Source of the DNA: Bostrychus sinensis | Lineage: Eukaryota > Chordata > Actinopteri > Gobiiformes > Eleotridae | Direction: 5' to 3' | NCBI GenBank assembly: GCA_020698575.1 | Contig: CM036243.1 | Span: 38,411,988-38,475,987 of the forward strand | Length of the DNA: 64,000 nucleotides | Shown here: piece by piece, positions 10,726 through 21,260 of the stretch | Layout: each line of letters opens with the position of its first letter | How positions within the stretch are numbered: position 1 is the stretch's first letter | Program-made: the position numbers and the translations under genes | Notes under the pieces: model-generated | Told to the model about the DNA's origin: nothing | Seen by the model: only the letters and a program-made list of their open reading frames with translations | Database searches by the model: none

Positions 10726-11613
10726 GTCCCAAAAATGAGGCCAGTGGCTGGAGATCTCTGCCTGCTGCTGTAGTGATATTCTTCTGCAGGAACAGGACTG
10801 CGGCTCGCTCTGTGCTGGGTTAAAGCTTCATGTTGTGTTAAAGTGAGCAGATTATTTCATCTTTTAAACAGATGAACTTTATTCTGACTCATGTTTATTG
10901 TTTATTGTTTGAAAACAGCAGAAGTGTCTCTTTATTTTTTATGTTTTGTCCGATCGCGTCAAAAATAAAAACAGGAATCAGACGTTTCTACAAACTCAGT
11001 ACTACAGGAGTTTTTCGCCATATACTTTTTTACTTTTACCCCATCTTCTTCCAGGGCCGGGTCGTGGATGCAGCAGTCTGAGAGCAAAGACACCCAGACT
11101 TCCCTCACCCTAGCCACCTCCTCCTTCCTGCTCCCCCGAGGGAATCCAAAGGTGTTTGATTGCCAATTGCCGTCTGAAATTGGAAAAAATCAGACAAATG
11201 AAAGCTCGCAGCCTGCTTGTTTCCTCTGTTTCTCGGTATAAAGTTGGCAATGTCAGATACCAATCCTACAAAATCCAAAACAATCACATAGATTTACTTT
11301 AATAGCCGACTTTAACAAGAGTTTGTAAGTGCAGGGACACAATTATCCCCCTTAAGAGACACTTTTTATGTGCTGTGTGACACAATTCTGCTTACACTTG
11401 ACAAGACTTAAGTCGCCTGTGTGTTGTTCACGGGACAAGTCACTTACATTACATTACATTACATTACTTACAGTGATCTGTTTGTTTTGTTTTGTTATAA
11501 AAGAAGCTATCTCGCTAAACATGCTAGTGATCTACAATTCCAGAAGAAGAAGAGCATAAACAGGGTGAAATTTCACTAAAAACCTTCCCACCTTCCACTG
11601 TTGAGGCTGCGAG
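10726..11613. other. Intergenic; nothing recognised
   Basis: No exon is supported. A short ACATT tandem repeat lies at 11446-11466. Confidence 0.45.
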
Positions 11614-11977
11614 TAGAGCTGGGTACGGCTTGGATTTTTCAATACCAGTTCTTAAACAATATCTGATTTTCGATACTGGTGCCTGAGCGATACTTTTTCT
11701 GATACCTATGGTGAGCTAATTCATCTTCTACAATCATAAAACACCATAATATTCAATAAAAGACCAATTTTGGAGCAAAATTCTTTGCTGTAAGTTAACA
11801 CCAGTAGTTTGTGTGATTGTTATTTATTTGATTCATGCAAAAGAACATTAAAGGTCCCACTTGGGATTGAAACTTGGTATTGAAAAAAAAAAATTTTTAA
11901 TACCAGTAGTAACTTAAAAGTAGTAGTAACTTTTCTTTGGATACCACAATGGTATTATTTAACTGTACCCAGCCCTA
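11614..11977. mobile_element. hAT-type MITE with near-perfect 8-bp target duplication
   Basis: The ends TAGAGCTGGGTAC and, reversed, TAGGGCTGGGTAC are inverted repeats. Flanks are GCTGCGAG (11606-11613) and GCTGTGAG (11978-11985), 7 of 8 identical. The interior is rich in GGTATT/AATACC motifs. 364 bp. Confidence 0.8.
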
Positions 11978-11985
11978 GCTGTGAG

Positions 11986-12635
11986 GGGGGCTTTTTTGTG
12001 CACAACATGATCATACCTCCAAAACAAAAGCCCGAACCACTTACTTTTACCTGAGATAAACTCTCATTTGAGTCCAGTGTTTGCCGACTCCAGCCTCGTC
12101 TGTGTGTTAGAGTGTGTCCACGCTCGCTGGTTCACAGGACTCTGGGACAAAAGTCATTGTCGATGTCGATGATGTCATTGGTCTGGTTCCAGTTCGCTGA
12201 ACTTTGTCAACCTGAAGTGAACTGACTGAGAGCAGTAACAAACCTCGCCTGAAGGGGGCAGTTCTTCAGTGTTTACTGAGAGAAACTTGGGAAGAAAAAA
12301 CCCTGCTCATCTATTGGTCAAAGGTCCACCTCTTCAGCTCTGTGTATCTCAGTAACATCCCTCGTGCACTTTCATTAATATTTAATGAAGTACTAAGTTT
12401 AGAGCAGTGATATCTGAACACAGCTGTGGATTCTCTCTGTGATTAATATGAAATCTGTTGTTTCAGCAGTGTTTTTACATTTGTTTGCTAATGTTAGCAA
12501 CCTTTTATACATTTTATTTACAGTTTGTATTTTAGTAACGTCAGATGTGTGTATGTTTTTCAGTCCTTGGTAAACAGAGCTGTAGTCCTCTCCCTGGCGT
12601 TAGTCTGTAGTTTGGTCTGCGGTGCATTCGTACTT
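11986..12635. other. Intergenic; nothing recognised
   Basis: No gene or clear element is seen. The sequence leads directly into the 11-bp array. Confidence 0.4.
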
Positions 12636-13172
12636 CACCAGGACCACACCAGGACCACACCAGGACCACACCAGGACTACACCAGGACCAGACCAGGACC
12701 ACACCAGGACCAGACCAGGACCAGACCAGGACCACACCAGGACCAGACCAGGACCACACCAGGACCACACCAGGACCACACCAGGACTACACCAGGACCA
12801 GACCAGGACCACACCAGGACCAGACCAGGACCAGACCAGGACCACACCAGGACCAGACCAGGACCACACCAGGACCAGACCAGGACCAGACCAGGACCAC
12901 ACCAGGACCAGACCAGGACCACACCAGGACTACACCAGGACCAGACCAGGACCACACCAGGACCACACCAGGACCAGACCAGGACCACACCAGGACCACA
13001 CCAGGACCAGACCAGGACCACACCAGGACCACACCAGGACCAGACCAGGACCACACCAGGACCACACCAGGACCAGACCAGGACCACACCAGGACCACAC
13101 CAGGACCAGACCAGGACCACACCAGGACCACCCCAGGACCAGACCAGGACCAGACCAGGACCAGACCAGGAC
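12636..13172 (+). repeat. 11-bp minisatellite (ACCAGGACCAC/ACCAGGACCAG), about 49 units
   Basis: Units differ mainly at the position before the last base (CAC, CAG, TAC). Because 11 is not a multiple of 3 and the unit lacks stops, long open frames appear on both strands; they are not genes. The ACCAGGAC core is shared with the CTAAACCAGGA arrays. Confidence 0.95.
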
Positions 13173-13861
13173 TCAAAGCGCACCGCACCATGACCGCTGA
13201 TCCCAGACGGACCAGAGTTCACCTGTTGGGTGGCACCTGAGTCTGGTTGTGCGTTCACAGCTGCTCAAATGAACCGGACTGTCCCAGGGAGCGCACCAGA
13301 GTTCGACTGAAGGGAACCAAACACAGTGAGAACACAGCCTAAGTCACAAACATAAGGAGCACCTCTTGTCCTGGTCAGTACGGGACAGGGCCCAGGCTGT
13401 GTTTTTGTGTCAGAGACAGAGGCGTGTGGTTTTAGTCAGAGCAGGAAGAAGGTGAAGTGTTGAAACAGAGATGAAGAAACAGGAAGTGAAGTGTGTCATG
13501 TGACTTCCTCTGGTCTCACTCTGGCTGCAAACAAATACATTCACCTGCAAAAAAGTACATTGCATACTAGTAGTAGTAGTAGCAATGGTAGTGGTAGTAG
13601 TAGAAGCTGTAATAGTTGCAGTATTAAAAAGTAGTATCAGTAGAAGTAGTAGTAGTGGTAGTAAAATTTACATTCAGTACTTTGTAGTTTTACGCAAGTA
13701 ACTATTTTGTTGAGTACTTTTATTTCTACTTGAGTAAAATTGTGTGAAGTAACAGAAGCTTTACTTGAGTACTGGGTTTAAGAAATACTTCCACCTCTGA
13801 GCAATGTACTTTAATAATACTTTACTAGTACTTTAACAGTACTATATTAGTGCTTTCATAG
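13173..13861. other. Intergenic with TAG microsatellite and AGTACTTT-rich repeat
   Basis: An imperfect (TAG)n lies at 13567-13665. From 13680 to 13800 the sequence matches the end of the AGTAC-rich hAT family seen at 33772-34144. From 13800 to 13861 are AGTACTTTAATA-like units that resume at 14634 and 14885. Confidence 0.5.
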
Positions 13862-14625
13862 CAGAGGTGGGACCAAGTCACTATTTTTTAAGTCACAAGT
13901 AAGTCTCAAGTCTTTGGCCTCAAGTCCGAGTCAAGTCCGAGTCAGTGCCTCACAAGTCCAAGTCCAGTCACAAGTCTGTTTCGGGTCCTTCTTTAGGACT
14001 CCAAACTTAATTTTTGTCACGTTGTATATTGTTGAATGTCCCACCTTAGAAAATTAGATACACAGTGAACAGATGGTAAATTGTTTGCTGAAGCCATGTT
14101 ACCATTGTAACACCCTAAGCCTAGAAGAGGCCTACACAGAAAACAGGTTTCTGAATGCTTTCAAAGTAAAGCCAAGTTCTTCAGTATCAGTGATGTACAA
14201 TAAATCTAAACACCTTACATACCTTAAATGCCAGTACATTGTATATTTACAATAAACTGTGCTCTTCTGGCCTTATCAGATGTTCACAGGCTTCAATAAG
14301 AATCATTCTCTCACATTTGAAGTTTTACAAAGTGAACACTGCCCATTATACAGTTTACTGAATAGCGACACCTGTGGACAACACGGGTACTGCAGGTTAA
14401 TGACTCCACGCTCCAGCTCCAACACAGAGACAACACTGCAGAAAGCTCCAGCTGCTGTTCATGTTCACTGTTTACTGTCAGAGGCAGAGGGAGCTCACTG
14501 TGCACAGGTAAAGATCTCCTCTCCCAGGTCACTGGTGTTCGAGTCCAAGTCGAGTCTAAAGTCATCAAATTAGTGACTCAAGTCTGACTCAAGTCCATGT
14601 CATGAATTTCAAGTCCACACCTCTG
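13862..14625. mobile_element. hAT-type MITE, AAGTC-rich, 8-bp target duplication
   Basis: The ends are CAGAGGTGGGACC and, reversed, CAGAGGTGTGGAC. Identical 8-bp flanks TTTCATAG lie at 13854-13861 and 14626-14633. Sub-terminal regions consist of CAAGTCCGAGTC motifs. 764 bp with no transposase. Degraded relatives occur near 900, 9490 and 35445. Confidence 0.9.
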
Positions 14626-14657
14626 TTTCATAGTACTTTAATAATACTTTACCAGTA

Positions 14658-14848
14658 CACAAAAAATTCTCTAAATCTACTGGACATTAAGTTTGTTTTT
14701 CCTCAAAGACGTTTCAGTGTTTATCCAAACACCTTCATCAGTTTGAATTTACAGGAAACAAGAAGTCACTGGCATTAAACACACAGCTGAAAATTTAATG
14801 CCAGTGACTTCCTGTTTCCTGTCCAGTAGCTTTAGAGAATTTTTTGTG
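14658..14848. mobile_element. Tc1/mariner-like MITE with two nested hairpins
   Basis: 28-bp terminal inverted repeats (CACAAAAAATTCTCTAAA…CTACTGGAC) differ at one position. TA dinucleotides flank both ends (14656-14657 and 14849-14850), as expected for a Tc1/mariner target. A second inverted pair, ACAGGAAACA.GAAGTCACTGGC, lies inside. 191 bp. Confidence 0.8.
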
Positions 14849-14850
14849 TA

Positions 14851-15924
14851 TTTGTCAACCTGGATGTGCAACCATGAACCTACATAGAATACTTTACCGG
14901 TACTATATTAGTGCTTTCATAGTACTTTAACAGTACTTTAATAGTATTTTCACAGAATATTTGACTACCCTCATGCAAGTACTTGTAACGTGACTTATTG
15001 TACTTGTTTAACATTACTCTGTGCTGTTTCCAGGATCCTTCCTCCAGAGTCAGAAAACCTCACACATTTAAAACATGGATCTATAAAAACAACCTTTTTG
15101 CGAGTGGAAAGTGGATAAACAGCATAACGTAAAAGTGTTTTTGTGTTTTTGCCTCTACATTTTGGTCTGATTAAAAAAAAATAATTCTTACAAGAAAATA
15201 GGCCTATGTTGTAATATAGGTCCAGTGTATCCCAATGTACCTCAACATAATCATATAAATATAGCAAAATAAGTTAAAATTAAACTTATTTTAAACATAG
15301 CCCACTTCCTTTCATCAGCAGAGCTTAAAATGTGCTTTTTAATGTGCCTTTGTACTCTGGTATCTGCTGTAATGTGGGGCACAGTATTTATTATTTTTTC
15401 TTGTATTTAAGTTTGTCTAAATTGCTAAATAAAGTTTGCAAAAAGTACTGTGTCTGCTGAGTCTGTGAGCATCTGCCTCCCTCTGGTGGTCAATACAGTC
15501 ACTACAAATGTAGAATTAGCATTTACAGAAAAGTATATAAAATGTTCCTTGACCTTTTCATTTATTTTTTTATTAATATGTGTGAGTGAGGAGGAAAAAG
15601 CTGATGATTTCTCTTTAAACCTTGTGTACTTGAAATCAGATTTTGAGTACTTCTGAGTATTTTGAGTACTCCTGAAACAATAATCAGACCTGAGGAAGTC
15701 TTCACTCTGAGTTTTATTATGGTCCAAAGTCACACAGCAGTCACAGGGTCAGGAACCGACCAATCACAGCGCAGGATTCGTCTGACCAATCACAGCGCAG
15801 GATTTTCTCCACACATTTACATGAACCCTGAGTTTAAACAGTTTTTCTCACTCAGTGCAGATATCTGAGGTGGTTTAAAGGAAAAAGACAAACTGAGACT
15901 GAGCCGTCCAATATGGAGACTGGG
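14851..15924. other. Intergenic; no gene seen
   Basis: A 22-bp direct repeat (GACCAATCACAGCGCAGGAT) occurs at about 15757 and 15784. AATAAAGTTTGCAAAAAG near 15428 resembles a poly(A) signal, but no exon can be tied to it. Confidence 0.4.
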
Positions 15925-15982
15925 ACAGGGGCCGGGACAGGGACTGGGACTGGGACCGGGACAGGGACCGGGACCGGGACAG
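15925..15982 (+). repeat. GGGAC hexamer tandem repeat
   Basis: Nine or ten GGGACN units (N mostly A, C or T) give regularly spaced GGG runs, so the plus strand could form a G-quadruplex. It may lie in or just beyond the slc8a1 3' flank. Confidence 0.8.
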
Positions 15983-16269
15983 GTCCACACACAGATCATT
16001 TACAAACAGGTTATTATCATCACTAATATTACAGTTTTAGGCACTTCACACAAGACAAAAAACACAATTTCTACACAGTTTCTCTTTTACATGGAGCAAG
16101 ACAAAAATGAAAGTTTGGTTGAAATATGGTTGAATAAACGTCCTACAGTTAAAGATTATTCTTCTTTTCGCAGTCTTTTTAAAACAGTTTTGGACTCCTT
16201 TGCGTTACTATTTCAAGTTTTATATTAAAATAATGTATCTGTGGAGGAGCTGTTTCTGTGACTTTGCGG

Positions 16270-16413
16270 AGAACGTTTCCATTAGGTGTCTGTCGCCCCC
16301 TGCTGGCAACGGTGTGGAATGGACAGAGGGTAAAATGGCTAATTAGCACAGGTCTGTTAGCAGCATGAGGCTAACAGATAGATAAATGAGCTTCGTAGTG
16401 ACAGTGGTATAAG
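16270..16413 (+). repeat. Dispersed repeat family R1, copy 2
   Basis: It begins with TTAGGTGTCTGTCGCCCCCT and GCTGGCAAC, followed by GGAATGGACAGAG, ATGGCTAATTAGCACAG, GAGGCTAACAGATAGATAAA and AAGGCTGAAATGAT. See copies at 3290, 37761 (reversed) and 43482. Confidence 0.75.
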
Positions 16414-16468
16414 GCTGAAATGATTTCTTACTTTAGCATGTAGCCTTTAGCTTATGTAATGGTTGTAG

Positions 16469-17948
16469 TAGGGCAGGGCGACAAATCTAATTCATTTAAT
16501 TCCTTAGCATTTTTTTTTTATTTTGGACAATGTCAAAAAGTAGCGCTGTCGTAAAATCATATTTAGCTGAAATAGCGCTGCACTGTTTACTTTGTTGTGG
16601 CTAATGCTACTGATAGCGCCCAGAGCAGCTTAAATACTCACTGTGGAGACTCTGCAGATGCTAAAAACACTAATAATCACAGAGAAAGCAGTCCTTTTAC
16701 CTCTGTAATGGCTTTGTTTGCAGGTGGCAGCAGTTTGGTAATAACTTACAGTGTATTGAGATGTGCAGCGCTAATTATGTTCTTTGTTTATGTGCAGATT
16801 AGCCATGCGCTTTGGAGCTTTTAGCTTCTTTTAACAAGACTTTGCATGGTGTGTATAAATTGGCTTAGAGAGGTTAACACTGATGTCTTCACTGAGAGTA
16901 GGGGAGACTGGGGATGGTTGCAACACTTTTTGCTTGAGCTACAGTTCTCAAACTTTGATACAACATGCCCAGATTTGTTGGCTACAGATATGGCACCGAC
17001 TCAACTCCCTGCAAGAATCTAACTAACCCACAGACACTAACCCCAAATACACGGTGGCCCTGTGTTACAACCTACCCCACTGCCGGGTTGAGTTGTAATA
17101 GTCAGGCCAAGAACCAAAAACACAGGCCATACCATGAAATATGCTTCAGAACTGGTGAACTGGGGAAAAAAGAACGATCCAGAACAGTGTCAGTGTCTCT
17201 GTGACTCACACACACTGTTTAACTCAGGAGTGTGTGTAGTGGCTGTGACCTCAGCAGATGCTTTTAAAAACATCACAGGCACAGGGCTTTCTCTGTTTTT
17301 TTTCCACTGCCTGGGCCTGCTGTACAATGATTTAAATCAATCAAGTTTTATATATTGTTTAGTAAGGGGATGGTTGTAACACCTTTAAAATCTTTGTTAC
17401 AACTCACCCCACATCTGTGTAGCTCGCTGCATCAGTAAAGCGGTTTGAAGTAAGCAGAGGGAAAATGCATCACATTTTGCCTGAGAAGCTTCTTTAGTCT
17501 TCTGTAAGTCCTGTAATTGGATCTGCAGCTGTTTGTGTCTAATACACAAGATTTAGTTTTGGTAAAAAATTACTTTATCTTAAAATCACTTTTTTCTCAA
17601 TAAAATCAACATGCTCCTGTTTCCAGCCTTGAAAATCAGCAGGTGAGATCAGGGACAAAGTGGCTAAAAACTGATCTGACCATTAGAGCCCTCTCTGTTC
17701 CCTGACTGGGGAACTGTTATAACTCTCCCCATTTTACAACCATCCCCGCTCTCCTGCTCCTCCGGTCTGCTGCCGCTTCTCTGCACGTCTGTACAAACAT
17801 TTATGTAATGCAATAATCTCATAAAAAATACATTTACTTTTTTTTTTTCTTTTTTAGGCCAGACAGCAAGAGAAAAAAAATCAATTGAAATCGTCTCAAA
17901 TGCTAAAATAACTGTGATTTTAAGTTTTTGCCATATCGCCCAGCCCTA
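16469..17948. mobile_element. MITE with TAGGGC.GGGCGA ends, carrying a nested element
   Basis: The left end TAGGGCAGGGCGACA and the reversed right end TAGGGCTGGGCGATA form inverted repeats. A second element (16900-17755) lies inside. No convincing target duplication was found. Confidence 0.5.
16900..17755. mobile_element. Nested MITE with GGGGATGGTTG ends
   Basis: The left end AGGGGAGACTGGGGATGGTTG (shortened: GAGACTGGGGATGGTTG) and the reversed right end AGGAGAGCGGGGATGGTTG are inverted repeats. GTTACAACTCACCCCA-like motifs recur inside. Short open frames here are not recognisable proteins. Confidence 0.55.
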
Positions 17949-18464
17949 GTTGCTCTGGAAAAATAAAACAGCTCATGTTCTCTACCCAGGCACTGACATT
18001 ACACAAGTCACAATTTTACAAAAAACATCTTGTTTATGCACAAATTGACCCCTTGTTATTCAGGGGTGGTTAGTTCCTTTGTTTTGGGAGGTCAGGGGTT
18101 CACTTACCCCTCCCCAAAACTTCAGTCACTACATGTGCCAGTCCCAAGCCCGGATAAATGAGAGAGTTCTGTCAGGAAATGCGTTCTTTTGTCTTAGTAT
18201 AATGTAAAACTGGACCAGTTTCTCAAGACCTTAAACTCCTGGGGTTCAGTGTGAGACCAAGCCAAAAATATAATGGGAGCTGTTACTGATATTCATGTTT
18301 ATGTTTGTAAAAATATGTGTAAAGTGTGGACTTGACCTGAGACGGGACAGTCCAGTCTACTCTCAGACTGCTCTCTCTACAAATGGCACACTCCTCAGCT
18401 GTTCGTCCGGCTCAAAACTACAACTTTAACTCCTCCTGGTTTGCGTGTACACAGTCTGCGGCCC
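17949..18464 (-). other. slc8a1: slc8a1 3' UTR / flank
   Basis: The sequence follows the slc8a1 stop codon on the minus strand. No clear AATAAA was found within about 500 nt, so the 3' end is not placed. A fish repeat fragment (GTGCCAGTCCCAAGCCCGGA) lies at 18137-18156; a related fragment is at 57669. Confidence 0.4.
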
Positions 18465-18841
18465 TCAGAACCCCTGGACGTGGCAGTAGGCCTCCAGCGA
18501 AGAAAACACGATGTACATGAGCCACAGGCTGAAGAACAGGGCCGTGGTGAGGACCTTGGGGATTTTAGGCCCCCCCAGCTCGCCCCCGATGGACGGCCTG
18601 CGCCTGTAGATGAGCACGGCGATGCAGATGAAGGCGAATATGGTGAAGAGCGTGACGGAGAAGGCCAGCGTCCCGGGGTCCACCCTGAACTGCTCCCCCT
18701 TCCACCAGTGGTACACGGCGGCGATGGACCAGGCCACGCCGATCCCCAGGAACACGTTCACCGCGTTGGACCCCGTGACGTTCCCGATGGAGGCGTCGGC
18801 GTACTGGTCCTGGATCGCTGCCACTTTACTGGCAAACGTGT
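18465..18841 (-). CDS. slc8a1: NCX1 exon 12: alpha-2 repeat end, last membrane helices, C-terminus
   Basis: Acceptor CTCTCTCAG precedes ACACGTTTGCC. The split codon G|AC completes GTSVPDTFASK, the alpha-2 ion-binding motif. The exon continues with ADASIGNVTGSNAVNVFLGI, then a loop containing YHWWKGEQFRV, two hydrophobic helices and the C-terminal FSSLEAYCHVQGF. Stop TGA is at 18467-18465. Wobble positions are very GC-rich, unlike the middle of exon 2. Confidence 0.97.
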
Positions 18842-19152
18842 CTGAGAGAGGAGAGGACAAGACGAGGGGTTTAGTCAGTGCTGCGTTCATGATACCTTGC
18901 AAATTCTGACCTACGACTTGGAAAAATGGCCTTGAACGAATCTCCAAATAGGATTTTAGCTCGGAAACTCAGAAGCACAGAAGTATTGGTCTCCGAGTTG
19001 ATGTCGCAATCATGGCAACTCCCTTTGTGACAGGAGGACAGTGTGGTTACTATACAGTGAAAGAGATTTTTAAACAAGTGATTTCACAATTGCCTGCCCA
19101 AAAATGTAGCTATCTATTGACGTTATCAGCGCTAAAGCTCTACAAAAACGTT

Positions 19153-19663
19153 CTAGGGCACACTCACACCAGGTCAATCAAACCATGCTGTACCAATGTG
19201 CTCCCAGTCCCCGCCCTGAGATGGATCATGGCAACTGTTCCTCTCTCAAAAAGTTAAAAAGTGAATAAGCTCCACATTCAACACTCGTAACAACGGCGCT
19301 GACTCAGAATCACCTTTCTGAAGAAGAAAACCAACAGCGACAGTAGTTCTGAAGCCTCTCGTGTCTTGCTGTGGCTGCCTTCGCTGCTCCTCACTTGAGT
19401 TTATTCCAAAGCATAACAGAGGACCATGTTTCACAAACGGGACTCAAAATAGGACTGATAATTCATGCTGCCGGCCTTACGTTTTCTACTGCACCTCTTT
19501 AAAGGGTTAAACACTTTCATGTAACTTGTAAACAACCAGCGCCTCATGATGTAGCAGCCTGTTGTCTTCAGAGCTGATGTGTGTGCGGGGCAGCAGAAGA
19601 CACAGGCCACTCCCTAATCAAGCCTGGGCATGGCACGGTTCCCTGGTGTGAGTGCGCCCTTAG
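19153..19663. mobile_element. MITE with CACTCACACCAGG ends
   Basis: The left end CTAGGGCACACTCACACCAG and the reversed right end CTAAGGGCGCACTCACACCA are inverted repeats. No transposase. 511 bp, inside slc8a1 intron 11. Confidence 0.65.
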
Positions 19664-19960
19664 ACATTTCATTTATCACTAAATGACTCAACTAGAAATA
19701 GGAACACTCCCTGATATAACTCTGTACCACAGTCAGGAAATCTAATCACGCATTTATCTGTTTCACATAAAACAACATGAAAATGCAAATACTGTTTTGT
19801 TCCTGTTGTGGGGTTTGTTTGTCCACGTTCTTTTCTGAAGTTGGCTTTATGACTTAACTGTTGTTGAAATGGCAACAAGATGAAGGAAACATGCCACAGA
19901 GGACTGAGCAACAACGAGGACTTCAGCAGAACCAACAGGTGACGAAGGAAAGCACTAAAC

Positions 19961-20448
19961 CAGGGGTGTCCAAACTATGGCCCGGGGGCCAAATGTGGCC
20001 CGCAGACTATTCTTTATTGGCCCTCGGGCTTCATTCACAATTGGCCCAAATTGCCACAGGTAGCACTGTTCACTGCAAGGTTTGAAGCGCAGGTAAAAAA
20101 CGTGATTTGTGTGAGATGTTTCTGGCATTAAGAAGAAAAAAAAAAAAAAAAAAAGGAAATTAGCGGTTGGTGGCGCCAAAAACAAACAAAAAACACAAAA
20201 AACAACAACAAAAAAAACCATACTATGTGCTGGTGCCAAGCTCGGATAACTGTGGGGTTGTAGAAGGGGGTCAAGGGTAAAACAAATCAATAAAAATATC
20301 CATAAGAATGATTAACTATGAAGATCCCTGAAGGAAAGCGATATCTTGTTTTGTGGTGATGCAAAATATGGCGCCTCGACTGAGTGGCCCTCCTGCACAT
20401 ACATTTTTCAGTATGTGGCCCCCAAGGAAAAAAGTTTGGACACCCCTG
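19961..20448. mobile_element. hAT-type MITE (CAGGGGTGTCCAAACT ends), perfect target duplication
   Basis: The ends CAGGGGTGTCCAAACT and AGTTTGGACACCCCTG are perfect inverted repeats. Identical flanks CACTAAAC lie at 19953-19960 and 20449-20456. The interior has TGGCCC motifs and a poly(A) run. 488 bp. Confidence 0.95.
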
Positions 20449-20692
20449 CACTAAACGCTGTTAATCAGCTCAGAGAAGTTATAAAATTCACTCTGTAGAA
20501 GCTTTTAAGTCTTGGTTATTTCTGATAGGAGATTATCTTCTGCTTCTGTGAGACGTGATGCAGATAAACCGCTGTGATGTTGGAATGTTGGCTGAGGAAG
20601 CAGACTCTCTTGCTTTCAAAAAGAAAGGTAACAATGGACCTGAGTAAAATTACATTATATTACTCTAAATAATGGTGGTCAATCATATTTAC

Positions 20693-20974
20693 CTGGCACT
20701 GATGTCCCCAGAGCGACGAAGACCACGGCGGTGACCGAGTCCTTGAGCCCCACGGTGCAGCCGAAGTGTGAGGCCAGGTCCCCGATGACGGCGGTGAGCA
20801 GTCCGATCACACAGATGGAGACGGTGAAGCAGGCCCAGCCGTTCAGGTAGTCTGTGGGCGGGACGAGGGCGAACAGCAGCTTCCAGAACACGGTGAGGAA
20901 GTGCATCACGTAGTCACAGCAGGAGGGGAGCCGCTCCGAGCCGCCGTCTTCATCGGCGTCGTCATCGTCGTCGC
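20693..20974 (-). CDS. slc8a1: NCX1 exon 11: acidic loop end and alpha-2 repeat
   Basis: Acceptor CCCTCCTCAG and donor GTAAAT bound 282 nt. The product starts with an Asp-rich run (GDDDDDADEDGGSE), then RLPSCCDYVMHFLTVFWKLL, a helix pair, IGDLASHFGCTVGLKDSVTA and VVFVALGTSVP. It carries most of the alpha-2 repeat. The Cys-Cys in PSCCDY is CF in the mammalian sequence. Confidence 0.97.
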
Positions 20975-21260
20975 CTGAGGAGGGAGAGAACGGTTAGAGA
21001 GTTTAGCCCAGGACCTTCTGACTGCAAGATCTCAGGAAATCAGGAGCAACATTTAGGGCTAATCATGGACTTCGACTTGAACTTCACATTTACATTATAC
21101 ATTTTATTGCAACAAAAAGTTAAAGTCATTTGGATTTCATTTTTAAAGTTGAAGATGTTTCATCTTTTATCCAAGAGGCTTTCTCAATTCTGCCAGAATC
21201 AATATACTGTCTAAACCAGCACTAGAAAGCTTTGTCCATGTGTTTGTCTCCAGCAGGTTT
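20975..21260. other. slc8a1 intron 10, 3' part outside the array
   Basis: Nothing recognised other than the exon 11 acceptor. Confidence 0.6.

Larger units (their letters stand above)
18842..20692. other. slc8a1 intron 11
   Basis: It contains the MITE at 19153-19663 and the hAT element at 19961-20448. The remainder shows nothing recognised. Confidence 0.7.

Noticed and set aside
12525..13258. Open frames of 100-222 codons on both strands
   Set aside because: They are translations of a stop-free 11-bp repeat; all frames and both strands are open, with no conserved domain.
15031..15435. A possible last exon (TGTTTCCAG followed by sequence to AATAAA)
   Set aside because: The acceptor-like site leads to no recognisable protein and no upstream exon joins it.
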